Source of the DNA: Falsirhodobacter sp. alg1
GTDB taxonomy: Bacteria > Pseudomonadota > Alphaproteobacteria > Rhodobacterales > Rhodobacteraceae
Direction of reading: 5' to 3'
Assembly (NCBI RefSeq): GCF_000739715.2
Contig: NZ_BBJC02000003.1
Coordinates: forward strand, 275,074-339,073
Length of the DNA: 64,000 bases
Every line of letters begins with the position of its first letter. Position 1 is the stretch's first letter. A model generated the notes under the pieces. The model was not told the origin of the DNA. It made no database searches and saw only the letters and a program-made list of their open reading frames with translations. A program made the translations under genes and the position numbers. This document shows positions 44,086 through 52,307 of the stretch, piece by piece.

Positions 44086-44235
44086 ATGGGCGAGACGGAC
44101 ACGCTGCTGGGGTATTTGTATTTCTTCGGATTCTGGTTTGTCGGGATCGTGTGCTGCGCTGCCGCATTCTTCATGCTCTGGGTTATCTTCAGCGCATTAC
44201 GCCAACGGCGGCAGGAGGGTCGGGACGGACGCTAG
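44086..44235 (+). CDS. Small single-pass membrane protein, hypothetical
   Basis: 49 residues: MGETDTLLGYLYFFGF, one membrane helix with WFVGIVCCAAAFFMLWVIFSAL and a charged tail RQRRQEGRDGR. AGGGGG 6-7 nt upstream of the ATG is a good ribosome site. The plus-strand context (flanked by convergent and divergent minus genes) means it must have its own promoter. The topology (helix followed by positive tail) is common for small regulatory membrane proteins. No homologue recognised. Confidence 0.55.
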   Translation: MGETDTLLGYLYFFGFWFVGIVCCAAAFFMLWVIFSALRQRRQEGRDGR

Positions 44236-44253
44236 GCCCGCCCCGGAATTCGC

Positions 44254-44646
44254 TCAGCCCGGGGGCATCTGTTCACCCGCCTGGGTAACCAGTTGTGCCA
44301 TCTGCTGGCAAAGCGCTGTTTCCGTGGTAGACCGTGTTTCCGCAACGGATGCGAGCGTGGTTTCCTGACCCATTGCGGAAACCGTGCCAGCTTTCCCCTT
44401 TTCATAGGCGGTGTCTGCGGCAGAGGTATCCTCGGGCGTCGGGATCATTCCCAGAAGGCGGTTCTGGACATCAAGCACCGAGGCATCTGCCGCATCCTTG
44501 GACTGGCAGTATTCCAGAACGCCCAGCTGGTTGCGCGCTGCGGCATAGGCATCATCCATCGAAAGTTGCGGCGTTTCGGTCTGCGCCGCAGCCGCGCCGG
44601 CCAATAGGGCCGAAGCGATCATCGTTGTGGCGAATGTCTTTTTCAT
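44254..44646 (-). CDS. Secreted helical protein, possibly 'pore-forming ESAT-6' annotated family
   Basis: 130 residues from MKKTFATTMIAS; AAGGAA upstream. Signal peptide to ...AAAQ, then a helical, Ala/Gln/Thr-rich mature protein with LGVLEYCQSK and a C-terminal CQQMAQLVTQ. Two cysteines may form a disulfide. The pattern is like a small periplasmic family in Rhodobacterales that databases label pore-forming ESAT-6; I remember this only loosely, and the function is not established. Confidence 0.5.
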   Translation of the reverse strand: MKKTFATTMIASALLAGAAAAQTETPQLSMDDAYAAARNQLGVLEYCQSKDAADASVLDVQNRLLGMIPTPEDTSAADTAYEKGKAGTVSAMGQETTLASVAETRSTTETALCQQMAQLVTQAGEQMPPG

Positions 44647-44779
44647 AGGAATGTTCCTTGTGGTCTTCCGTAACACCCCGAACGCTAAAAACATGCGTGG
44701 AGGGCCACAAGGTCAGGGGGCAGGCGTCGGCGGTTTCCAGCGGTCCGGAAACCGCTGAAGGTGCGGAAACCCGCGCGGA

Positions 44780-46069
44780 TCAGCGTTCGGGAAGCAGACC
44801 GCGCGGGTTGAACCGCAACACCAGCAGCAGGATGACGCCCATGGTCAGAAGCCGGATATGGGCGACGCCATCCTGCAGGTGTGCCTTGAGCCAGCCATCC
44901 GACAGGGCATCGGTCAGCGTTGACAGGGCGGCCGTGCCAATCGGCTCTACCATGACCCAAAGCCACCAGATGATGAAACCGCCCAGCATGGCGCCCCAGT
45001 TGTTGCCGGACCCGCCGACAATGACCATGACCCAGATCAGGAAGGTATACCGCAGCGGTTGATAGCTTGATGGCGTGAGTTGCGCATCAAGCGTGGTCAT
45101 CATTGCACCGGCAAGGCCGATAACCGCAGATCCGATGATGAAGATCTGGAGGTGACGTGCCTTTACGTCCTTGCCCATGGCTGAGGCCGCAATCTCGTTG
45201 TCGCGGATTGCCCGCATCATACGCCCCCAGGGGGAGCGGAGCGCCAGTTCCGCCAGCAGCATGATCCCGGCCAGTACGAGGCCGAAAAGGCCTAGATAGC
45301 ACAGCTTCACCACGATGGAGGAGGCCGTGACGGGATCGAAGCCATGCCTTACCACCCAGGCTACGAAATCCGGATCCTGTTGCAAATTCACTTCGTAGGG
45401 GACGGGGCGGGGCAGGCCGATCACGTTCTTCACGCCCCGTGACATCCATTCTTCGTTCCGCATGACCGACAGGATGATTTCTGCAATCCCGAGCGTGGCA
45501 ATCGCAAGATAATCCGAACGCAGGCCGAGGGCGGTTTTGCCGATAGCCCATGCAGCCCCGGCCGCAAGGATTGCCCCGACGGGCCAGGCCAGCAGCACCG
45601 GCAACCCCAGACCGCCGATGTTCCCCTCCAGCGTCGGGCGGATGGATTCGACACCTTCGACACCTGCATCGAAAATGATGCGGAAGATGATGGCGCCGAC
45701 AATCAGGCAGGCCGCCAGCAGCCAGTAACGGATCTTGCCCGTGGTGCGGAGCCACAGGATGCGCGCCAGAACGATTACCGCCACCGCAAAGATCAATGCG
45801 CCCAGAATGCGCCAGCCCCCTGCGGCCATCGCACCCTGTACCGGGGATGTCGACGTCAGCACGACGCCCAATCCGCCCAGGGCAGCAAAACCCATGACCC
45901 CGACGTTGAACAGGCCCGCATAGCCCCACTGCATATTGAGCCCGATGGCCATGATCGCAGAGATCACGGCCATGTTGAGGATACCCAGAGCAGAGTTCCA
46001 GCTTTGCAGGGCGCCGGTCAGAATGAACAGGGCCGCGACCAGTGCAAACAGAAGAACATTTCGCATCAT
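44780..46069 (-). CDS. livM: Branched-chain amino acid/amide ABC transporter permease LivM
   Basis: 429 residues, about ten hydrophobic segments, longer than many LivM proteins because of an extra hydrophobic region near 85-160. It has IGLNMQWGYAGLFNVGVMGFAALG, GLRSDYLAIATLGIAEI and RAIRDNEIAASAMGKDV, all LivM hallmarks. Overlaps livH by 4 bp (ATGA). Last gene of the transporter operon. Confidence 0.9.
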   Translation of the reverse strand: MMRNVLLFALVAALFILTGALQSWNSALGILNMAVISAIMAIGLNMQWGYAGLFNVGVMGFAALGGLGVVLTSTSPVQGAMAAGGWRILGALIFAVAVIVLARILWLRTTGKIRYWLLAACLIVGAIIFRIIFDAGVEGVESIRPTLEGNIGGLGLPVLLAWPVGAILAAGAAWAIGKTALGLRSDYLAIATLGIAEIILSVMRNEEWMSRGVKNVIGLPRPVPYEVNLQQDPDFVAWVVRHGFDPVTASSIVVKLCYLGLFGLVLAGIMLLAELALRSPWGRMMRAIRDNEIAASAMGKDVKARHLQIFIIGSAVIGLAGAMMTTLDAQLTPSSYQPLRYTFLIWVMVIVGGSGNNWGAMLGGFIIWWLWVMVEPIGTAALSTLTDALSDGWLKAHLQDGVAHIRLLTMGVILLLVLRFNPRGLLPER

Positions 46070-47076
46070 ACCGATTTCCCGCGGAATAGGCCTGTCGGAC
46101 GCACCAGAAGCACCAGAACCAGTAGGGCAAAGCTGACGGCGAATTTATAATCTGTGGAAAGAAGCTGGGCCAATCCATCGGGGGCCAGCGCTTCTGGGAG
46201 GACGTAGGTTGCGACCTTTTTCCACGCATAGGTGATCCCGACCTCGCTGAACGCGATCAGGAACCCGCCGGCCACCGCGCCAAGCGGGCTGCCGAGGCCA
46301 CCAACCACCGCGGCTGCGAAAATCGGCAGCAACAGCTGGAAATAGGTGAACGCCTTGAAGCTTTTGTCCAACCCGTACAGCACGCCCGCCGTTGTGGCCA
46401 ATGCCGCAACGATGATCCATGTCAGCCGGACGACCCGTTCGGGATTGATCCCGGACAGACGGGCCAGATCCTCATTATCGGCAAAGGCCCGCATGGATTT
46501 TCCGGTACGCGTGCGGTTCAGGAACCAGAACAGCAAGGCCATGGCCACGCCGGCCACCACAAGCGTGATGATCTGCGTCATCCGGATTGCCAGCCCTTCG
46601 TCAAGGCCGGTCGCATCACGGAAATCGCGCGCCGTCACCAGAAAGCGCTCTCCATCCGCAAAGGAGATGTCGTCCACACCGATCACGAAACGGACCACGC
46701 CATTCATCACAAACATCACCCCGAGCGAGGCCATGGTCATGATGATCGGCGCGGCACGATTCTTGCGGTAAAAACGGTAAACGGCACGGTCCGTCGCCAA
46801 AGCGAACAGCGCGGTTCCGGCAATCCCGACCGGCAGGGCCAGAAGCGCGGTGGGCAGGGGGCCAAAGCCGATGCCTGCCGCCTGAAGCCCCCATGTGGCC
46901 AGAATGGTCACCATGGTCCCGAAGGCCATCGTATCACCATGCGCAAAGTTCGAAAAACGCAGCAGCCCGTAAACAAGCGTTACCCCAAGCGCGCCAAGCG
47001 CCAGCTGCGCCCCGTAGGCAAGCGCCGGGATGACGACGAAGTTTGCGAGAACGACCATGGCATTGAGGAAATCCAT
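46066..47076 (-). CDS. livH: Branched-chain amino acid/amide ABC transporter permease LivH
   Basis: 336 residues with about eight hydrophobic segments. TLVYGLLRFSNFAHGDTMAFG near the start and GINPERVVRLTWIIVAALA are LivH-type segments. It pairs with LivM as membrane domains. Overlaps livM by 4 bp and starts 3 nt after the livF stop. Confidence 0.9.
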   Translation of the reverse strand: MDFLNAMVVLANFVVIPALAYGAQLALGALGVTLVYGLLRFSNFAHGDTMAFGTMVTILATWGLQAAGIGFGPLPTALLALPVGIAGTALFALATDRAVYRFYRKNRAAPIIMTMASLGVMFVMNGVVRFVIGVDDISFADGERFLVTARDFRDATGLDEGLAIRMTQIITLVVAGVAMALLFWFLNRTRTGKSMRAFADNEDLARLSGINPERVVRLTWIIVAALATTAGVLYGLDKSFKAFTYFQLLLPIFAAAVVGGLGSPLGAVAGGFLIAFSEVGITYAWKKVATYVLPEALAPDGLAQLLSTDYKFAVSFALLVLVLLVRPTGLFRGKSV

Positions 47077-47079
47077 CGC

Positions 47080-47790
47080 TCAGCCTCCCAAAAAGCTGCG
47101 GCGGACATCGGGATCGGCCATAAGGGCCGCGCCGGTATCGGTGAAACGGTTCTCGCCCTGCACCAGCACGTACCCACGGTGCGCGATTTCCAGCGCCTGC
47201 CGTGCGTTCTGTTCGACCATCATGATCGAAATGCCTGTGCGGGCAATTTCCACGATGCGGTCGAACAATTCATCCATCACGATGGGGGAAACACCGGCAG
47301 TCGGTTCGTCCAGCATCAGCACGCGTGGCTCGGTCATCAGGGCGCGCCCGACGGCAACCTGCTGACGCTGCCCACCCGACAGCTCGCCCGCCGGTTGATG
47401 GCGCTTGGTCGCAAGAACTGGAAACAGGTAATACACCATTTCCAATGTGGCATGGATATTATCCCGTCGCAGGAATGCACCCATTTCCAGATTTTCCTGC
47501 ACCGTCATGGAGGTGAAGATATTATGGGTCTGCGGCACGAAGGCCATCCCCAGTGGCACACGGTCCTGCGGCGACAGGGCGGTGATATCCTGCCCGTTGA
47601 GCATGACCGAGCCGCTGCGCAGCGACATCATGCCGAACATCGCCTTCATTGCGGTGGATTTTCCGGCTCCATTGGGACCGACAATCACCGCAATCTCTCC
47701 GCGCTGGACGGAAATGGTGCAGCCGTTCAGGATATTGGCGGCGCCATAGCCGCCGACCATGGATTGACCAATCAACAGGGGTTCAGACAT
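47080..47790 (-). CDS. livF: Branched-chain amino acid/amide ABC transporter ATP-binding protein LivF
   Basis: 236 residues from MSEPLLIG. Walker A GPNGAGKSTAMK, signature LSGGQRQQVAVGRAL, Walker B VLMLDEPTAG and switch His region absent from this short list but MMVEQN is present, as in LivF. Ends with FLGG. Overlaps livG by 8 bp. Confidence 0.91.
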   Translation of the reverse strand: MSEPLLIGQSMVGGYGAANILNGCTISVQRGEIAVIVGPNGAGKSTAMKAMFGMMSLRSGSVMLNGQDITALSPQDRVPLGMAFVPQTHNIFTSMTVQENLEMGAFLRRDNIHATLEMVYYLFPVLATKRHQPAGELSGGQRQQVAVGRALMTEPRVLMLDEPTAGVSPIVMDELFDRIVEIARTGISIMMVEQNARQALEIAHRGYVLVQGENRFTDTGAALMADPDVRRSFLGG

Positions 47791-48559
47791 TGACGGTACC
47801 TGCCTTGCGACCTGTTCCAAGATAGGCTTCGATCACGGCCTCGTTCTGCAGGATATTGTCAGGTGTGTCTTCAGCCAGAACCCGGCCTGCGGCCATCACG
47901 ATAACCGGATCGCAGATGCGACCAATGAAATCCATATCATGCTCGATCACACAAAAGGTGTAGCCGCGTTCGCGGTTCAAACGCTGGATCGCATCGGCAA
48001 TGGTGTTCAGCAGGGTGCGGTTCACACCCGCGCCGACCTCGTCGAGAAACACGATACGGGCATCGGCCATCATGGTGCGGCCCAGTTCCACCAGCTTTTT
48101 CTGACCGCCCGAAATATTTGCGGCCTTTTCATCGGCAATATGGCTGATGGTCAGGAATTCCAGAACCTCATCGGCCTTGTCGCGCAGGCGGCGCTCATCC
48201 TTGGCGATGCGCCCCCGCTGGAACCACGTGGCCCAAAGCGATTCCCCCGCTTGCGGCGGCACCATCATCAGGTTCTCGCGCACGGTCATGGACCCGAATT
48301 CATGTGCGATCTGGAAGGTCCGAAGCAGACCCTTGGCATAAAGCGCATGGGGCGGAAGGCCGGTAACATCCTCCCCCGCCAGCATGACCTTGCCCGATGT
48401 CGGGGGCAATCTGCCCGCCAGAACATTGAATAAAGTGGATTTCCCCGCGCCATTCGGGCCGATCAGACCTGTGATCGACCCTTGGCGAATGGTCAGGGAA
48501 ACGCCATCAACCGCCCGGAACGAACCGAAATGACGGTGCAGATTTTCGACCCGTATCAT
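47783..48559 (-). CDS. livG: Branched-chain amino acid/amide ABC transporter ATP-binding protein LivG
   Basis: 258 residues from MIRVENLHRHFGSFRAVDG. Walker A GPNGAGKSTLFN, NISGGQKKLVELGRTMM signature, Walker B IVFLDEVGAGVN and VIEHDMDF, all LivG type. In-frame upstream sequence belongs to the binding-protein gene region and lacks a start. Follows the binding-protein gene by 28 nt. Confidence 0.92.
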   Translation of the reverse strand: MIRVENLHRHFGSFRAVDGVSLTIRQGSITGLIGPNGAGKSTLFNVLAGRLPPTSGKVMLAGEDVTGLPPHALYAKGLLRTFQIAHEFGSMTVRENLMMVPPQAGESLWATWFQRGRIAKDERRLRDKADEVLEFLTISHIADEKAANISGGQKKLVELGRTMMADARIVFLDEVGAGVNRTLLNTIADAIQRLNRERGYTFCVIEHDMDFIGRICDPVIVMAAGRVLAEDTPDNILQNEAVIEAYLGTGRKAGTVNV

Positions 48560-48587
48560 CCGGTTCCCTTGTTCCGTGCCGGCAGTA

Positions 48588-49772
48588 TCAGCGGAAGCCG
48601 ACTGTCTTGGCTTCGCCATCCTCGATGTCGTACTCGCGGAATGTCCCGCGGCTTTCGCCCGGCTCCACGAATTCGACGTTTGTCGCGCCCACATAATCGA
48701 TGTCCACGCCATCAGCCAGAAGCTTCAGCGCCTTTCCCAGTTCACCCGGATTGATTTTTTCGCCGGGGGCATTGGCCACATCGAACACATGCGACTTGAA
48801 CGCTTGCGGGTCGGAGGATTTTGCAGCCTGCATCGCCAGAAGGATCAGGGCCGCCGCATCGTAGCTTTCGCCGGCGTAAACCGCGGTGCCGTCCAGTCCG
48901 GCATCCGATGCGAGGGTCTGGAACGCGGTCGCATTGTCACCATCGGCGGAAGGAACGTCGCCAAAGGATCCGTCCAGATCATCACCGAATGTCTCCAGCA
49001 GAGAGTCTCCGTACATGCCATCGGGGAAATAGAATGTATCGAAGGCGCCGGTATCCAATGCGCCCTGCACGATGCCACGGCCACCCTGATCGACATAGCC
49101 TGCCACGACCAGAATTTCACCACCCGCCGAGGCGAGGGCCGCAATTTCAGCCGAGTAGTCCGCCTTGCCGTCATCATGCGACGACTGGATGGTGACCTCG
49201 CCCCCCTTTGCCTCAAAGGCGGTCGCAAAGCTGTTGGCAAGGCCATTGCCGTAATCGCTGTTGGTGTAGGTGACAGCCGCGCTCTTGATGCCGCGCTCAC
49301 TGATGATGTCGGCCATGATTTCGCCCTGGCGCGCATCCGAGGGCGCCGTGCGGAAGAAGAGGCCGTCATCCTCGGTATGCGACAAACCGGGTGAGGTTGA
49401 CGAGGGGGAGATCATGACGATGCCGTTCGGGCGTGCCACGTTTTGCAGGATGGCCGATGACACACCGGAGCAATCCGCGCCGACGATTGCCTTTACCTTG
49501 TCCGATGTTACCAGACGCTCTGCAGCAGCAGCCGCCGCCGTGGCATCCACACATGTGGAATCGGCGCGGACCGCAGTGACGGTGGAATTGTCCAAAAGTG
49601 CGCCGGATTCGGTCACTTCGGTCATCGCCATTTCGGCCCCTGCGGCCATGGCGGGCGTGATCGATTCCAGAGGGCCTGTGAATCCGAAGATGATTCCCAG
49701 TTTGATATCCTCTGCTTGTGCAGAGCCGGCAATCAAAGCTGCCATCGCTGTGGCTGTCAGAAAACGCGTCAT
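48588..49772 (-). CDS. Branched-chain amino acid/amide ABC transporter substrate-binding protein
   Basis: 394 residues; signal peptide MTRFLTATAMAALIAGSAQAE. Leu/Ile/Val-binding fold: IKLGIIFGFTGPLESITPAMAAGAEMA at the start of the mature protein and SYDAAALILLAMQAAKS in the C-terminal lobe. GGAGAG precedes the ATG. First gene of SBP-livG-livF-livH-livM, a complete transporter. The ligand may be a branched-chain amino acid, an amide or urea; it cannot be read from sequence. Confidence 0.88.
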   Translation of the reverse strand: MTRFLTATAMAALIAGSAQAEDIKLGIIFGFTGPLESITPAMAAGAEMAMTEVTESGALLDNSTVTAVRADSTCVDATAAAAAAERLVTSDKVKAIVGADCSGVSSAILQNVARPNGIVMISPSSTSPGLSHTEDDGLFFRTAPSDARQGEIMADIISERGIKSAAVTYTNSDYGNGLANSFATAFEAKGGEVTIQSSHDDGKADYSAEIAALASAGGEILVVAGYVDQGGRGIVQGALDTGAFDTFYFPDGMYGDSLLETFGDDLDGSFGDVPSADGDNATAFQTLASDAGLDGTAVYAGESYDAAALILLAMQAAKSSDPQAFKSHVFDVANAPGEKINPGELGKALKLLADGVDIDYVGATNVEFVEPGESRGTFREYDIEDGEAKTVGFR

Positions 49773-50080
49773 CAATCTCTCCGATCAAACATTCACGAAA
49801 CCGTAATCAAGCCGCAGTTACAAGGGAAGCCCCAACACACACAGGCTTTGCAGATTAAGAAAGTGCTAAGGACGATGGCGCGCAAACCTTGATCGCTCGG
49901 ACACCGGCCTTATATGCCAACCGTGATTAAAGCGATTATGACTGAATTGTGTATGCGATGCGGCCCGTCATGCAGTATACGCATGGCAGGCGTTCCAAAT
50001 TGGAAGTCCTAATGAGACGTTAATGGGATTAAGCCCACGAGACGCCAGAAACCGCAAGAGCAAGAACAGGAAAAAAAGCG
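49773..50080. promoter_or_regulatory. 308-bp divergent control region
   Basis: Holds promoters for the liv operon (minus) and the conserved small protein (plus). It contains a perfect 13-bp palindrome TTCCAA-A-TTGGAA at 49993-50005, 75 nt before the plus-strand start. No coding frame is credible. No CtrA full site: a TTAA pair near 50020 has a spacing of five. Confidence 0.5.
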
Positions 50081-50407
50081 ATGGCCGATTTTGTTGACAG
50101 CACTGCGTTCAACTTTGAGCAGGGGCAACGTGCCCGCAAGCTCTTTGCCGCAGTTGTGCTCGCCGCGTTGGATGATGCGATTGCGGATGACAAGAAATAT
50201 GGAAATGGCCCCGACCAGATTGCCCGTTGGGCGCGGTCGCGTGATGGCCGTGAGGTATTGTCCTGCTCGGGGATCGACCCGAACGAGCGCGTTGTGAAGG
50301 GCTTGATGGAGTTCGTTGCCAAAGGTGTACGGACATCCGTTGCGCTATCGCGCGAGGAAAGCGAACGCCGCAATGCGGCGGAACTGGATCAGGCAGAAGC
50401 TGCCTGA
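50081..50407 (+). CDS. Conserved small protein (probably DUF6280 family)
   Basis: 108 residues, hydrophilic: MADFVDSTAFNFEQGQRARKLF, then an AAVVLAALDDAIADDKKYGNG segment and RSRDGREVLSCSGIDPNERVV. The sequence looks very conserved among Rhodobacterales and I recall it as DUF6280; function unknown. No signal or membrane helix. It has a terminator directly downstream and its own promoter region with a palindrome upstream. Confidence 0.72.
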   Translation: MADFVDSTAFNFEQGQRARKLFAAVVLAALDDAIADDKKYGNGPDQIARWARSRDGREVLSCSGIDPNERVVKGLMEFVAKGVRTSVALSREESERRNAAELDQAEAA

Positions 50408-50429
50408 ACCTACCGGTCTTTCTGAATTC

Positions 50430-50456
50430 AGCGCTCCCTTGCGGGGGCGCTTTTTT
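50430..50456 (+). terminator. Rho-independent terminator
   Basis: Stem AGCGCTCCC/GGGGGCGCT (one G-T pair) with TTGC loop and T6 following, 23 nt after the stop of the small protein. It abuts the convergent PopZ-like gene. Confidence 0.9.
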
Positions 50457-50796
50457 ATTTCTGAGTGTGCTGTGCCAAGGCACGACTTATTTCGGCACGC
50501 ACCATCTTGCGGATGTTGTGGGTGATCTTTTCACCGAAGGGGCCTTGCAGCTCTTCCGTCAGCAGGTCGCGTATCAGATCGTGAAGCACTTCTTCATCGA
50601 TAGGGGCCATTCGGTCATGCACATCCCCCGATACGGGCAGCTGTGATGCAGCCGATTGATCCGGATCGACGCGCAATGCGGGCGTCAGAAGCAGTTTGCC
50701 AAGCGGGGCGGTATCGGACACGGGGGCACTCGTCGTCAGTCGCCGGATGGACGATAGGACATCATCAACCTGCGGTTCAGCCATCGGATCGCGCAT
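50455..50796 (-). CDS. PopZ-like (DUF2497) small protein
   Basis: 113 residues. Begins MRDPMAEPQVDDVLSSIRRL, like the MEEILASIRRI start of PopZ/DUF2497 proteins, continues through a Pro/Ser-rich linker, and ends with a helical region EEVLHDLIRDLL...ITHNIRKMVRAEISRALA, like the C-terminal self-assembly helices of PopZ. PopZ organises the cell pole and chromosome anchoring in alphaproteobacteria. This is inferred from layout only, and the protein is short. AAGGGG precedes the ATG. It follows pcm in the same direction. Confidence 0.55.
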   Translation of the reverse strand: MRDPMAEPQVDDVLSSIRRLTTSAPVSDTAPLGKLLLTPALRVDPDQSAASQLPVSGDVHDRMAPIDEEVLHDLIRDLLTEELQGPFGEKITHNIRKMVRAEISRALAQHTQK

Positions 50797-50857
50797 CGTT
50801 TTCCCCTTGTAGCTGCAGGTTCAGTCTAGGCAGGGGAGGCCGATGCGGCAAGACGCC

Positions 50858-51508
50858 TTACAGAACGAAATCGCGGACTTTTTCAAAACCGGGCAGGATC
50901 GGGGCAGAGGCATTGAACAGCGGGCGCCAGTTGACGATGCCATCTACCTTGTACCCGATGCGCACCACGCCCAGATTACGCTCCATGAAAACAGCAGCGA
51001 TACGGCCGCTTTCTTTCAACTGATCCAGAATGGCCGGTGGAATTTCTTCCACGCCGCCCTCGATCAGGATCACGTCATATGGCCCGTGTTTTGCCGCGCC
51101 CTGGGTGATGTCGCCTGCCACGATGACGGCGTTATCAACCGCATCCTCCGAAAGGTTGCGCTCAGCTTCCTCGGCGAGGGCGCTTTCCTCCACCGCGATG
51201 ACGGCATCGGCCAAACGCGCCATGACAGCTGCGGAATAGCCAAGCGCACAGCCGATATCGAGAACAAGTTCCGTGCTGCGGATATCAAGGGCATCAAGCA
51301 TCTTGGCGAAGGTCCGCGCCTCCAGCACCACGCGCTGCCCCCCGATTTCGATGTTTTCCCCGGCATAGGCCGCTTCGCGCATGGAATCGGGAACATAGCG
51401 TTCGCGGGCAACCTTCAGCATCGCATCAATGATGCTATAGGTCGTTACATCGGATGGGCGCACCTGCGTATCAACCATTACAGTGCGGCGTGTAGCGAAA
51501 TCAGTCAT
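50858..51508 (-). CDS. pcm: Protein-L-isoaspartate O-methyltransferase family
   Basis: Methylates isoaspartyl residues so that damaged proteins can be repaired. 216 residues. RERYVPDSMREAAYAGENIEIG, the SAM fold with LVLDIGCALGYSAAVMARLAD, then VIAVEES and a DVILIEGGVEEIP segment; this matches PCMT-like proteins of Rhodobacterales. The canonical G-x-G-S-G-Y is GCALGYSA, a mild departure. Next gene downstream is the PopZ-like protein. A tolC gene often lies between them in relatives, not here. Confidence 0.78.
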   Translation of the reverse strand: MTDFATRRTVMVDTQVRPSDVTTYSIIDAMLKVARERYVPDSMREAAYAGENIEIGGQRVVLEARTFAKMLDALDIRSTELVLDIGCALGYSAAVMARLADAVIAVEESALAEEAERNLSEDAVDNAVIVAGDITQGAAKHGPYDVILIEGGVEEIPPAILDQLKESGRIAAVFMERNLGVVRIGYKVDGIVNWRPLFNASAPILPGFEKVRDFVL

Positions 51509-51577
51509 GGCAAGCTCGTGTTCGGTTGCGCGATGCCGTCTTCCTTACATATTTGAATAGAAGCGGCAATGCTGTGT

Positions 51578-52198
51578 TCACGATCCGAAGGCGCGCATCG
51601 CGCGAACCTCAAAGGATTTCAGGATGGGCCGTGCGGGGGCGCCATATGCCTCCCAGTTGTTTGCCAGGGCGGGCAGGGCGCGGCGCAGGCGGTTCTGCCC
51701 GTCATTGCCGATCATCTCCAACCCCGGGGATGCAGGGTGAAAGCTGCTGGCAAATGAATCCTGCGTGTAGAAAACCTGATGCCGGGGAAAGAGAATCATG
51801 AAGTAATCGATCAACCCACCTTCCTGCACCCAGATCGTTTCGTTGTTCACCAGGTGGTGGGCCGGGATCAGAACCTCTCGTTCCCCAAACAGAAGTTCGG
51901 CGCGCCAGTCGCTGACAAGCAGGGGCTGGTATTGCGATACGATAAGGCTGCGGCTGTTGCCAAGGGTTCCGGGGGCAATGCGAACGGGGGCATGACGGCC
52001 CCGTGCTTCGGCGGCGATATTTCCAAGCCATTTAACGGGTTGGAAGCCGTCGTCTTTGGTCATGATCTTGTCGCCGATTACAAGATCTTCAACCGGAATT
52101 GGCCCGTGATATGTATCCACAAGCGTTCCACGTCCAATACAGGATGGAAAAGCAGTTGGAATTTGGGGGTTCGGGGCCATTTGCATAGAAACGACCAT
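51578..52198 (-). CDS. Hint-domain (Hint_2) protein, short form
   Basis: 206 residues, nearly all Hint domain. C20 in PSCIGRGTLVDTYHGPIPVEDLVIGDKIMTKDDGFQPVKWLG (abridged: C20IGRGTLVDT) is the expected nucleophile. Later blocks ELLFGEREVLIPAHHLV, MILFPRHQVFYTQ and SSFHPASPG match the family, but the usual SPQHRVLV block reads VSQYQPLLV, so the conserved His is lost. The passenger is 19 residues. The function may be lost or different from the other Hint protein in the window. Flanked by pcm and an outer-membrane protein gene. Confidence 0.78.
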   Translation of the reverse strand: MVVSMQMAPNPQIPTAFPSCIGRGTLVDTYHGPIPVEDLVIGDKIMTKDDGFQPVKWLGNIAAEARGRHAPVRIAPGTLGNSRSLIVSQYQPLLVSDWRAELLFGEREVLIPAHHLVNNETIWVQEGGLIDYFMILFPRHQVFYTQDSFASSFHPASPGLEMIGNDGQNRLRRALPALANNWEAYGAPARPILKSFEVRAMRAFGS

Positions 52199-52255
52199 AC
52201 TCGCTTTTTGATAACTAGGCGATCATTATCCTAATATCTTATTTAAGCAAGCGAA

Positions 52256-52283
52256 ACGGTGGCTATTTTGCAAAAGCCACCGT
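52256..52283 (-). terminator. Hairpin after the outer-membrane protein gene
   Basis: Perfect 9-bp stem ACGGTGGCT/AGCCACCGT with a loop of 10 that can pair further (TTTTG/CAAAA). On the minus strand it is followed by TTCGCTTGC, so only a weak T tract. About 25 nt after the stop of the barrel gene. Confidence 0.6.
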
Positions 52284-52307
52284 CAAATCATGCAAGATGA
52301 TTTCTTA

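Noticed and set aside
43968-44288. 106-codon plus-strand frame overlapping the small membrane ORF
   Set aside because: Frame differs from the ORF with a ribosome site and gives a Pro/Cys-rich nonsense peptide.
50016-50033. CtrA-like site upstream of the conserved small protein
   Set aside because: Two TTAA elements occur, but the spacing is five bases, not seven.
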